A stretch of 64,000 nt of DNA from Blastopirellula sp. (GTDB lineage Bacteria; Planctomycetota; Planctomycetia; Pirellulales; Pirellulaceae), in the NCBI GenBank assembly GCA_002733575.1, contig NVWB01000002.1:44302-108301 (forward strand), written 5' to 3'. Each line of letters opens with the position of its first letter. The stretch's first letter is position 1. A program made the position numbers and the translations under genes. The notes under the pieces are model-generated. The model was not told where the DNA came from. It made no database searches and saw only the letters and a list, made by a program, of their open reading frames with translations. This document shows positions 54,731 to 62,874 of the stretch, one piece after another.

Positions 54731-54792
54731 AACGGAAACAATGGGACGCTTTTCGTAAATAGTCGGAACACGGAATTTAATTACACCCCCCG

Positions 54793-55929
54793 CTATATCT
54801 TCAGCCCCGCATACTTCATCTTCAACCGAATAAACCGGGGTTCTTCTTGACCCAGGGTTTGTTGGGCCAGATTCAGAACTTTGGCCGCGTCAGTTCGGGC
54901 GTTAGAACTGAGTAGCCATTGGATCCAGGCGTCGTAGATGGCGGAGCGGGTTTGGGCGTTTTCTGTTAGTTGCGTTGGATGCAGTTGAGAGGCATTAGAT
55001 TGATTTTCTAACACTGCGATGGCTTCTGGGAAGTGGCCCTGTTTGCAGAGTTGGGAAATTTCACACTGGCGAACATAAAGTCGATTGCGGCCTAGTGGTT
55101 GATATTGGGGCGAGAGCTTTTGGACTTCATCCAGTTTTTGATTCGCCAGTTTATACTGACCTTTTTTCGCATAATCTAAGGCCCAATTGTTGAGTGATGC
55201 AAGTAAATTGCCTGAGGCAGCCGCATCAGCCGAATCCCAATTCAAAGCCGTATGAAGTAACGCAACCGCTGCGGCATATTGTTTATCTCTTAAACGATCA
55301 GTGGCCCGGTTGTAATAGATTTTTCCGACAAGTGCTTGCTGTGTCAGCAGCCTGGCTTCACTACCAGCGAGGCTTGAAGGGGCCATTTCGCGTTGAGCTT
55401 GCGAAAGCTGAAACCAATTAGGGCAAGTGGTTTCAATTTCGAGGGAGGTGTCAGACAGACTACGACTCCAAACGTGCCCTAGTGTTTGCACCGGCATCAC
55501 AGGCAAGTTGTAACGGTCGGCAATCGTCTGAAAAATAACGGTGGCACTCACGCAGTTAAAATCACCCAGGTTGATGGCGACTGAGACAAAGCTGCAACTT
55601 TCGATATAAGTGCCTGTCAAAATGTTGTCGTGCATTAAATGGAACATTGTTCTGATTTGATGTTCGGTCGACAGCCGGCCCCAGTTCTCGGGAAGCTGCC
55701 GATCAAGCTGTTCGATTTTGGTTTCGAGCGAACGAATTAATTGCTGAATTTGATCTGAGCTATGATTCGCTTCGGCTTCTAGCGAAGCTTGCAGCAAGTT
55801 GAACGTGGCAGGTTGCAATTCAGAGTGGACGGTCTCTAGCGATGTCTGGCTAGTGCTGCCCGAACTTGGCTGGTAATTGCAGACAACCAGTAGCAGCAAG
55901 AACAAAATAGAACGAACGCGATTTGGCAT
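54793..55929 (-). CDS. Exported transglutaminase-like/TPR protein
   Basis: A 378-residue protein with an N-terminal signal or lipoprotein-like segment (VRSILFLLLLVVCNYQPSSG; the Cys at about 17 could be lipidated). The middle holds a transglutaminase-like core: Cys in FNCVSATVIFQTIAD, His in TLGHVWSR and a possible third residue in LEIETTCPNW. The C-terminal half is made of TPR-like helices (YYNRATDRLRDKQYAAAVALLHTALNW and following). Related proteins act as proteases or scaffolds in the envelope. It lies about 180 bases after the signal peptidase gene and may be a separate unit. Confidence 0.72.
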   Translation of the reverse strand: MPNRVRSILFLLLLVVCNYQPSSGSTSQTSLETVHSELQPATFNLLQASLEAEANHSSDQIQQLIRSLETKIEQLDRQLPENWGRLSTEHQIRTMFHLMHDNILTGTYIESCSFVSVAINLGDFNCVSATVIFQTIADRYNLPVMPVQTLGHVWSRSLSDTSLEIETTCPNWFQLSQAQREMAPSSLAGSEARLLTQQALVGKIYYNRATDRLRDKQYAAAVALLHTALNWDSADAAASGNLLASLNNWALDYAKKGQYKLANQKLDEVQKLSPQYQPLGRNRLYVRQCEISQLCKQGHFPEAIAVLENQSNASQLHPTQLTENAQTRSAIYDAWIQWLLSSNARTDAAKVLNLAQQTLGQEEPRFIRLKMKYAGLKI

Positions 55930-56110
55930 GGAGGGAACCTGAGGCGAGGATGTTGCGATAACACCACAAGTATGCGTTGCAAAAAAGCATCATGCCGAAA
56001 GATTATGCAATAAGTAGAGATTTCCTTGCCGTTACAATTGGCTTAACCGGCAACCCGGCGATGAAGGTGGTCGATTCGATAGCTTCAAAGTCCGACTTCG
56101 GCAGATAAAT

Positions 56111-56689
56111 TTAGTGGCTAAGATTTGCACGACCAAAACGAGAACTTGGCGCAAGGATCAACCACGCCCGCCCGGTGATATTTTCTGGCAGGACCGCTCC
56201 ATTAAAGCGACTGTCATCGGAATCGCGGGAATCGTCGCCCAGTACATAGTAGCCTTGGCCGCAATCAAACTCTTTGTCTTCCACGAGATTGCCAAATGGA
56301 AAGTAGTCGAGAAAACTGAAGCTCGCAGGTAGTGTGAGTTGCTCGCCGTTGATCAGGATCTGACCCCGCTTAGGCATTTGAATCGTTTCGCCTGGCAGCC
56401 CTATCACTCGTTTCATGATCAGCGTGTTATCAGGTTTGCGTATTTGTATGACTTCCCAGCGGCGCGGTTGGCGAAATCGATACGAAATTTTCTCTGTAAG
56501 AACAACATCGCCATTGTCCCAGCTAGTACCTTCTAAGGTAGGAGACATCGAAGGCGAAACAATGCGCGAAACATTGAAGCAGGTGAAGTAAATTGCTACA
56601 CCGATGCCAAACAATGCGAATGCATTCCAACTGATTCGCAACGTGACTTTAGTTAGCCTTTTCCAGCTAGAACACTTCACATCACTCAT
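56111..56689 (-). CDS. lepB: Signal peptidase I
   Basis: A 192-residue S26-family signal peptidase. One N-terminal membrane segment (about residues 22-40) precedes the catalytic Ser47 (SPSMSPTL) and the general base Lys93 (LIMKRVIGLPGE). The later box GDDSRDSDDSRFNG matches the family's conserved loop. It cleaves signal peptides at the outer face of the inner membrane. The ATG at 56689 lies inside the 3' end of the preceding 105-residue gene (8-base overlap), so translation is coupled. Its position behind a radical-SAM gene and a small membrane protein suggests it may be dedicated to that operon. Confidence 0.9.
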   Translation of the reverse strand: MSDVKCSSWKRLTKVTLRISWNAFALFGIGVAIYFTCFNVSRIVSPSMSPTLEGTSWDNGDVVLTEKISYRFRQPRRWEVIQIRKPDNTLIMKRVIGLPGETIQMPKRGQILINGEQLTLPASFSFLDYFPFGNLVEDKEFDCGQGYYVLGDDSRDSDDSRFNGAVLPENITGRAWLILAPSSRFGRANLSH

Positions 56690-56999
56690 TGTTGGTATCA
56701 CTAACAGGGTGAGAAGCATTTTCTGATTGTTTCATCTCATCCTGAATAGCCTGGTCAATCTGTGCCTGTCTTTGTTCCCACTCAAGCTTTGAGCTACAGG
56801 TTGCTCCGACTGTCGGCAGCATGGCACTAGCAACAAATACGCTGAGACCTCCTCCGGCAACAAGCAATGTAAAGCTTCGACCCACGAAGTTCATCACAGG
56901 GTTCTGTTGTGTGACAGCCTGTGGTGGACCTGACGGATCAGGAACTTGATGTTCGCCACTCGAATTCGAGTCTTTCTCATCGGGTGTTTGATCATTCAT
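56682..56999 (-). CDS. Small one-span membrane protein in radical-SAM operon
   Basis: A 105-residue protein that I do not recognise. A hydrophilic, Ser/Pro/Asp-rich N-terminal 35 residues precede a hydrophobic segment (about 41-62, FTLLVAGGGLSVFVASAML). A short outer part follows, PTVGATCSSKLEWEQRQAQIDQAI, with a single Cys, and then an acidic tail. The segment could act as a membrane anchor or as an internal signal cleavable near ATCSS. It starts 44 bases after the radical-SAM gene and overlaps the signal peptidase gene, so it is a good candidate substrate of both enzymes. That link is inference from context. Confidence 0.72.
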   Translation of the reverse strand: MNDQTPDEKDSNSSGEHQVPDPSGPPQAVTQQNPVMNFVGRSFTLLVAGGGLSVFVASAMLPTVGATCSSKLEWEQRQAQIDQAIQDEMKQSENASHPVSDTNNE

Positions 57000-57043
57000 T
57001 TCTACACACTCCGTTTTGTTATAAGGAAAAATCGATTAACGGA

Positions 57044-58153
57044 CTAAATTTTATCCACGGGGACCAAGTCTTCTGGCTGAATAGTATTTTGGAAAACCGC
57101 CGATTGCGACTCAACTGTCACACGTCGGACTTCGCGGAAGCAGGCTTGATCAAGCAAGCACAATAATCCGTCCGGTGTATCAGTATTCTTGGTTCTAATA
57201 AAATTGCTACATCGACAAAAAGTGTTGCATTGATCCAAAATTACGCATGTTTGACAAGACTCAGGCGGTTCTCGATTGGGCGTAGTCGTACCACAATAAT
57301 CGTCTCCCTCCAATACATGTCCTGGAAGTCGCATTGCGTTGCCATCTTGATCCTCACCAATCAACCGTTCGCAAGGATACAGGTTTCCGGCAGGCGAAAC
57401 GGCAATCTGACCTTCTCCAAAACCACACCGGGCAGTTTGCTGTTGCGGTACAGCAGCGAATTCCGCCAGTTTCTGGTTGAACCAGCCCACACCAAAATCA
57501 GGTAGCAAGCCCAGCCATACTTCGGCCGATTTGACAATCGCTACATCCAATTTCTGTGCGTCTTCCTTCGACCATGTGGCCCATAAGTCGAGTGTAGGGT
57601 CAACGTGCGAAATGCCTTGCTCTTTGAACCATCGGAGCCCTTCCGGTAGAAACTCGACAGTATCTGGCCGTACGACCATCGAGATCGAGACTTGTTTCCC
57701 CTGTTCCTGTAACCCTTGAATCGTGCGAAGAACTTCGGCTGACGTGCTTTCACCTTCGAGTCCAACTCGATGGCGGTCATGCACCTCTGGCAGTCCGTCA
57801 TGGCTTACATGCAAATTCATCTCATCTAACAGCATGACTTGCCGTGCCGCCGGGTTGGTGATGGTTCCGTTGGTGGTCATGCTTAATTGAAGCGATTGAC
57901 CACGCTCGCTGGTTAAACGCCGGGCCTCATTAACTAACTGAAGAATCAACTCGGCTTCCAGCAGTGGTTCACCCCCGAAGAATCCAAGCTCTAGCTTTCC
58001 ACCTGGCTCAATCGAATTCACCGCACGTTTAATAGAAGCGATTCCAATCTCCTCCGTCATCGCACGCGAAAACTTTCGCCCTGTGTAACAGTACGCGCAC
58101 CGCAAATTGCAAGCGTGCTGCACCATCAGCGTTAATTGATAAGACGAGTACAT
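57044..58153 (-). CDS. Radical SAM/SPASM enzyme
   Basis: A 369-residue radical SAM enzyme. The SAM-binding iron-sulfur cluster motif is C15-x3-C19-x2-C22 (HACNLRCAYCYTG), followed by FFGGEPLLE and MTTNGTI. The C-terminal SPASM region has Cys in ARCGFGEGQ, LYPCERL and the cluster CQTCVILDQCNTFCRCSN followed by LLCLLDQACF, enough for two auxiliary clusters. SPASM enzymes modify peptides or, as sulfatase maturases (anSME), oxidise the sulfatase Cys to formylglycine. The CxxC...CxxxCxC...C layout resembles peptide maturases. The ATG at 58153 has AGAGG upstream and fits the family N-terminus better than one 33 bases earlier. Confidence 0.9.
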   Translation of the reverse strand: MYSSYQLTLMVQHACNLRCAYCYTGRKFSRAMTEEIGIASIKRAVNSIEPGGKLELGFFGGEPLLEAELILQLVNEARRLTSERGQSLQLSMTTNGTITNPAARQVMLLDEMNLHVSHDGLPEVHDRHRVGLEGESTSAEVLRTIQGLQEQGKQVSISMVVRPDTVEFLPEGLRWFKEQGISHVDPTLDLWATWSKEDAQKLDVAIVKSAEVWLGLLPDFGVGWFNQKLAEFAAVPQQQTARCGFGEGQIAVSPAGNLYPCERLIGEDQDGNAMRLPGHVLEGDDYCGTTTPNREPPESCQTCVILDQCNTFCRCSNFIRTKNTDTPDGLLCLLDQACFREVRRVTVESQSAVFQNTIQPEDLVPVDKI

Positions 58154-58388
58154 TAGTGGATTGCCTCTACTGGATGTTGCAACCATGGAACAGAATTGGA
58201 GAAGAGAATCGCAACAACCACTTGAATTCTAGCAAATACTTACAGAAGTGTGAAACAATTCGTAAAAATATTCGAGCGACAAGTCTGACTCAGCAGCAAT
58301 TCAATTGGTTTGACAGCTTTCTCACACTATAATGTTTCGTATGATAGATAGTTCTCTGCTCCAAGATTATATTTCCATAAGAACAATA
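58154..58388. promoter_or_regulatory. Divergent promoter region, radical SAM / sulfatase
   Basis: About 235 bases shared by the leftward radical-SAM operon and the rightward sulfatase. A TATAAT at 58328-58333 could be the -10 box of the sulfatase gene (leader of about 50 bases). The TTGACA at 58310 is only 12 bases away, so it is a poor -35 partner. Confidence 0.4.
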
Positions 58389-59894
58389 ATGCAAATTAAA
58401 CACCCAAAGTTGCGTCTTTTCGCCGTTGTCTGTCTTTCCTTCCTAAGCAGTATGGCAACCGCTGCCGATCAACCTAATGTGCTATTCATTGCGGTTGATG
58501 ATCTGAACGATTGGGTCGGCTGTTTGAATGGTCATCCTCAAGCACTCACGCCGAACATTGATCGTTTGGCAAAGCGTGGTGTGTTGTTCACCAATGCCCA
58601 TTGTGCGGCGCCGGCTTGTGAGCCTTCGAGAACTTCTTTATTCACCGGGCAAATGCCCCACCATACCGGCGTGTGGTCTAACAAGGGCGCTCGACTTAGT
58701 AAACTGCGACCTAACGCGACAGTGCTACCAATGTCTTTCGCTGAATCAGGCTACCAAACTTTAGGCACGGGGAAACTGGGCCCGAACAAAAATGGGTTCA
58801 AGGACTTTTTTAGTACCGAACAACGATGGAGCCCTTTGACTCGTGAAGCGGTCGACTACACAAAAGAAGAACTACCAAGCAAAGGCACCAGCAACCCGCG
58901 TCATGTTGTTACGCTAAATGGGAAAAGCTATACACTGCCACTCAACGGTATGCCGTCAGACAGAACACCCGATGACGTCAAAGGCGAATCGTTTGACTGG
59001 GGTCCGTTTGATGTACCAGATTCCGAGTTCGGCGATACGCAAATTACCGATTGGGCCATCGACAAACTCAAGCAGAAGTCCGACAAACCATTGTTCCTGG
59101 CCATCGGCTACTATCGACCCCATCAACCATTATGGGCTCCAAAGCGATTCTTTGATCGATTTAAAAACTCACCCGGCCAGTTACCCCCAATAAAAAAAGA
59201 TGACTTGCAAGACTTGAGTGCTGCGGCAAAAGACTGGGCCTTGGCTCCGATAACTTCCGGCACGCACGCCACGGTTGTGAAATACCAACAATGGGAAGCG
59301 GCTGTTGAAGCCTATTTGGCTTGTGTGACGTATGTCGATTATGAAATCGGGCGGCTGTTGGATGCCCTTGATAATTCAGCGTACGCAGATAACACCATGA
59401 TCGTGCTTTGGTCCGACCATGGCTGGCATCTCGGTGAAAAAGAGCATTGGGGAAAATGGACCGGCTGGGAACGATCAACCAAAGTGCCGCTAGTGATTGT
59501 CCCTTCCAAAAACCAGGCCGACTTACTCGCAAACGCCGGTTCACGCTGCGATCAACCGGTGAATTTGGTTGACTTGTACCCTACACTGATTGAACTCTGC
59601 CAAGTCACCGCACCACCGCAACAACTTGATGGTCAGTCGCTGGTTTCTCTATTACGCGAACCCAATCAGAAGATCAATCGCCCGTCCGTAACCATGTTCG
59701 ACCCTGGCAATGTCTCACTCAGAACCAACCGCTGGCGATATATTCAATACGCCGATGGCTCGGATGAATTGTATGATATTAAGAACGATCCGAATGAATG
59801 GGAGAATCTTAGTGATTCAGAAGAGCATGCGAAAATTAAGGCTCGGTTGATGAAGAAAGTGGAGCCTTATGTGGAGGTAAGCAAAGCAGATTAG
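58389..59894 (+). CDS. Exported sulfatase (iduronate-2-sulfatase-like)
   Basis: A 501-residue sulfatase. The signal peptide (LRLFAVVCLSFLSSMATAA) is followed by NVLFIAVDDLNDWVGCL, typical of iduronate-2-sulfatase-like members, and the signature CEPSR (Cys77), whose Cys becomes formylglycine. Other landmarks are FLAIGYYRPHQPLWAPKRFFD and WSDHGWHLGEKEHWGKWT. The start at 58389 was chosen for the signal peptide. It removes sulfate from glycans outside the cytoplasm; the exact substrate is unknown. It is divergent from the radical-SAM gene, which leaves open that the latter matures sulfatases. Confidence 0.93.
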   Translation: MQIKHPKLRLFAVVCLSFLSSMATAADQPNVLFIAVDDLNDWVGCLNGHPQALTPNIDRLAKRGVLFTNAHCAAPACEPSRTSLFTGQMPHHTGVWSNKGARLSKLRPNATVLPMSFAESGYQTLGTGKLGPNKNGFKDFFSTEQRWSPLTREAVDYTKEELPSKGTSNPRHVVTLNGKSYTLPLNGMPSDRTPDDVKGESFDWGPFDVPDSEFGDTQITDWAIDKLKQKSDKPLFLAIGYYRPHQPLWAPKRFFDRFKNSPGQLPPIKKDDLQDLSAAAKDWALAPITSGTHATVVKYQQWEAAVEAYLACVTYVDYEIGRLLDALDNSAYADNTMIVLWSDHGWHLGEKEHWGKWTGWERSTKVPLVIVPSKNQADLLANAGSRCDQPVNLVDLYPTLIELCQVTAPPQQLDGQSLVSLLREPNQKINRPSVTMFDPGNVSLRTNRWRYIQYADGSDELYDIKNDPNEWENLSDSEEHAKIKARLMKKVEPYVEVSKAD

Positions 59895-60274
59895 TCTAAT
59901 TTCTTTTCTGGTATTTTCAAATGAGAGTTCACAAAACCGTAGTGTCCGAAGCCATCTTTTTGATTTTCGTGGACTGGATCGTCAACGATTTCAGTTTCGT
60001 AAATTGCTAATCGGCCTTCATAGACATCGTCGACTATGCTCGTTACATTATGATAACCGAATTCCTTGATGAGGCTGCTTGGAAGATTGAATGTCCCTGC
60101 TTTTCCAGAGGAATCCTTTTCCTTAGATTTTTTTAATAGCTGCCTTACATCCTTACGCCATTGCTCCACTGTTTTATCGTGATGAATAAGGGTACGGACA
60201 TAACCGTCTATCTCAACATTAAATATTCCAATGCCTTGCCCGGCAAGCTGTTGATGAAGTTGTTCAAAATTCAT
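59891..60274 (-). CDS. Hypothetical cytosolic protein
   Basis: A 127-residue protein of unknown family, hydrophilic and without signal or membrane segment. The N-terminus (MNFEQLHQQLAGQGIGIFNVEIDGYVRTLIHH) suggests an alpha/beta fold. Its stop overlaps the convergent sulfatase stop by four bases. It is followed upstream on the same strand by two more small genes, with short gaps, so the three may form an operon. Confidence 0.6.
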   Translation of the reverse strand: MNFEQLHQQLAGQGIGIFNVEIDGYVRTLIHHDKTVEQWRKDVRQLLKKSKEKDSSGKAGTFNLPSSLIKEFGYHNVTSIVDDVYEGRLAIYETEIVDDPVHENQKDGFGHYGFVNSHLKIPEKKLD

Positions 60275-60303
60275 AAAAGTTCACTTAGTGTTAATAATGT
60301 TAA

Positions 60304-60669
60304 TTAATCGTCAGACTCAGCTTGAACTGCATCTACATCGGCTCCTTCATTTTCTAGGTCAATCACATCTCGTGCCCAGAAAGTGATTGCCCCTAATGTG
60401 GCTTCAGAATCTGATACTCTAACCCCTATGCCGTCCATTTGGTGTGATCGAACATCAAGAATTTGCATGCCAGAAGTTGGTTGGGGGAATCCCTTCTCTA
60501 TTTCAAGGTCTTGGGGAGACCAAAACCGCAGTCTGCGTGTAAGATCTCCTTTTGCCAAATGTAGATCAAGAAATGATTCACATCCATTATTCTTCACTTC
60601 GTAACACATGCGAAGAATATGATACTCGTGAGGATTGTCTATTATCGAATGAGGTAATTCGGTACTCAT
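60304..60669 (-). CDS. Hypothetical cytosolic protein
   Basis: A 121-residue acidic protein that I do not recognise. The core (ESFLDLHLAKGDLTRRLRFWSPQDLEIE, GMQILDVRSHQMDGIGVRVSD) looks like beta strands, perhaps an immunity- or regulator-like fold. The start at 60669 (MSTELPHSII) was chosen over one three codons earlier. It is 29 bases upstream of the preceding hypothetical gene. Confidence 0.58.
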   Translation of the reverse strand: MSTELPHSIIDNPHEYHILRMCYEVKNNGCESFLDLHLAKGDLTRRLRFWSPQDLEIEKGFPQPTSGMQILDVRSHQMDGIGVRVSDSEATLGAITFWARDVIDLENEGADVDAVQAESDD

Positions 60670-60695
60670 ATCATGCAAGCTATTACTTGATCTTA

Positions 60696-61052
60696 TTAAT
60701 TCAGGATAAAACTATAGAGAGCAAAAACAACTAAAAACAACAAGAATAGAAATACAAACTGCCACTGCCATTTTGCTCTATCTGTCGAAGCTGGTCTTAC
60801 CGCAATAGTTCGAAAAATCAAAACAAAAATCACCGATGCAGGTACTGCACACGCCCAGCCAGGCCAATATTCAGTCGAGTGCCAAAAAAATACCAGAATT
60901 AAACTAACCCATAGGATACATGCTGCAGCAACAGAACTCAGCATCGCAAGGAGAATAAACGGTGGGGATCGCCAGGTGCGTCGTGTCGCATCCTGTAATT
61001 CAACCGGTTGTCCTAAATCCGCTTGGGGAGATTCGTAGGGATTGTCGCTCAT
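60696..61052 (-). CDS. NPYxSP-type membrane protein
   Basis: A 118-residue membrane protein starting MSDNPYESPQADLG, the third occurrence of this N-terminal motif in the window. Three hydrophobic segments follow (PFILLAMLSSVAAACILWVSLILVFFW, WACAVPASVIFVLIF, FVFLFLLFLVVFALYSFIL). The function is unknown. The motif is a recurrent feature of small planctomycete membrane proteins. Confidence 0.68.
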   Translation of the reverse strand: MSDNPYESPQADLGQPVELQDATRRTWRSPPFILLAMLSSVAAACILWVSLILVFFWHSTEYWPGWACAVPASVIFVLIFRTIAVRPASTDRAKWQWQFVFLFLLFLVVFALYSFILN

Positions 61053-61185
61053 AAATCTGTTCCGCTTGCCTCCACCACTTATCCTATCATTAACAGTGCC
61101 AATGTTGGCAATATGACAATCGTAGTGGTTCGTTTTGTAATGGTGTTTGTATCGAAGTTAGTTGCAAATCCAAGGCAAAATTTGT

Positions 61186-62580
61186 CTACTTCTTCTTCCG
61201 CTTCTTCACATTGACCGTCCGCTTTTCTGCCCCTACCGATTCCAGAAATGCCAGCAGCGTAGCCTTCATCGCTTCGGCCTTTTTCGGCTCTTTGTTGGTA
61301 ATTTCGTGACCATCTTCGCGGGGATTTTTATCGAGGCGGTAGAGTTCGTGTCGGGCCACATCGCCATTGGGTTTCCAGAAGAGCATCAACTTGTACGGGC
61401 CTTGCCGCATGGCGGAGAAGGATTTGTTGGGTCGATGAAAGTAAACCGCATTGTCAGGTCGGCCAAGTTTTGTTTCTTTTGGGTTTGCAAACAGCTTGGC
61501 AAAGCTCACGCCGTCGACATCACCGGTTAAGTTTTCTTTTGCATACTTGCCGCCTGCTAACTCATAAAACGTGGGCAGATAATCGTAGCCAACTACTGGG
61601 GTGTGACAGAAGCTGCCAGCTTGAACGCCAGGGCCACGCACGATAAACGGCACACGGATTCCGCCTTCGTACAAACTGTGTTTTGCCCCGGTCAACGGAT
61701 GATTGGGTTCAAGCCGATTTTTGGACCCGCCTGGCAAAGTGCCTCGGCCTCCGTTATCGGCGGTGAACATCACGTAGGTGTTGCCGGAAATATCCAGGTC
61801 ATCAATCGCGCCCAATACCCGGCCCACTCCCTGGTCAAGCTCTTCCATCATCGCGGCCCAAGCGTGGGTGTAGTTGCGATCTGGCGTTCCCTTCTTTTTG
61901 TATTTGTCGAGGCTCTTCTGCTTGCTAACAATCGAAAGATGTTGAGCGTAATAGCTGATCTGCACGTAAAATGGTTTTTTGGCCGCGGTCTGTTCTTGCA
62001 TAAAAGCAATCGCACTATCGGTCACCGTTTTGGTTCGCTTTGGGTCGATGTTATCAATGAAATTCGGCGGGCCATCATTGTGACTTCCTCCCTTGACGCC
62101 CAAACTGGCAGGCATGCCTCCGGTGTTGTTGCCGGTCATTCCATCGCTGGCATCGTACCCACACTCTTCTGGCGTTGAGATCATTTGCTCTCCCCACTTG
62201 CCGAAATGAGCACAGCGGTAGTTGGGGTTCGCCATTTTCAATGCTTTGGGAATGGTCATGTGCTCGGCCGGAACCCAAGAGCTTTTGAATTCACTGCCAC
62301 AACGTGCAGTGGCCGATCCGCAAAGAATGGCTCGCCGGGTTGGCGTGCAAAGCGGGGCAGGCGAATACCCACTGGTGAACCGCATCCCCTGCCCTGCCAA
62401 CCGATTCATATTCGGCGTTTCCAAATAAGCGGAAGTCGACTCTGGCACCCGGCTATCAGTCAAATGTGCCATCTGACTCCACCCATGATCATCGGTAAGA
62501 ATCAGCACAATGTTCGGTGATGCTTGGCAGTAGTTGACGAAACCGAGTACGAATATAAGGGCCAGTTGTTTTATGTTCAT
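61186..62580 (-). CDS. Exported sulfatase
   Basis: A 464-residue arylsulfatase. A signal peptide (MNIKQLALIFVLGFVNYCQA) is followed by NIVLILTDDHGW and the signature CTPTR (Cys78), with Thr where Ser is common. FTADNGGRG and GVRVPFIVRGPG match the family. The start was placed at 62580 for the signal peptide. It ends in a basic tail, KKRKKK, as does the sulfatase at 36850. Like the others it would need formylglycine conversion before or during export. The sugar substrate is not readable from the sequence. Confidence 0.92.
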   Translation of the reverse strand: MNIKQLALIFVLGFVNYCQASPNIVLILTDDHGWSQMAHLTDSRVPESTSAYLETPNMNRLAGQGMRFTSGYSPAPLCTPTRRAILCGSATARCGSEFKSSWVPAEHMTIPKALKMANPNYRCAHFGKWGEQMISTPEECGYDASDGMTGNNTGGMPASLGVKGGSHNDGPPNFIDNIDPKRTKTVTDSAIAFMQEQTAAKKPFYVQISYYAQHLSIVSKQKSLDKYKKKGTPDRNYTHAWAAMMEELDQGVGRVLGAIDDLDISGNTYVMFTADNGGRGTLPGGSKNRLEPNHPLTGAKHSLYEGGIRVPFIVRGPGVQAGSFCHTPVVGYDYLPTFYELAGGKYAKENLTGDVDGVSFAKLFANPKETKLGRPDNAVYFHRPNKSFSAMRQGPYKLMLFWKPNGDVARHELYRLDKNPREDGHEITNKEPKKAEAMKATLLAFLESVGAEKRTVNVKKRKKK

Positions 62581-62874
62581 GATGTTTCTATCTCGAAATA
62601 TGAATCGCAAGTGTTGGTATTGATCGAAAGTCCTTCTAGTTTAACCCGTTCAGATTCACTAATCCATCCAAGATTAAACACAAATGCTAGTTGATCTGGC
62701 TCTATTTTCCATAAAATCACTCAGTTCTGATAATCAGCTTGACTCACCCCTGCTAGTTTTTTTATCATATCAATAGCTGTGGATGCCGATAATGGTGGTA
62801 GATTACTGTTCGGTTATTCGCATTCACTCCCTCCTCGCCTTGCGCCTCCCTTATTCCTTACAGGAACTTTGCCG
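62581..62874. promoter_or_regulatory. Divergent intergenic region
   Basis: About 295 bases between the leftward sulfatase and the rightward DUF1501 gene. AT-rich tracts are present. No specific promoter box or hairpin stood out. AGGAAC at its right end is the ribosome-binding site of the DUF1501 gene. Confidence 0.4.

Noticed and set aside
58310..58333. TTGACA followed by TATAAT upstream of the sulfatase as a full sigma70 promoter
   Set aside because: The spacer is only 12 bases, far from the 16-18 needed. The TATAAT may still be a -10 box with another -35.
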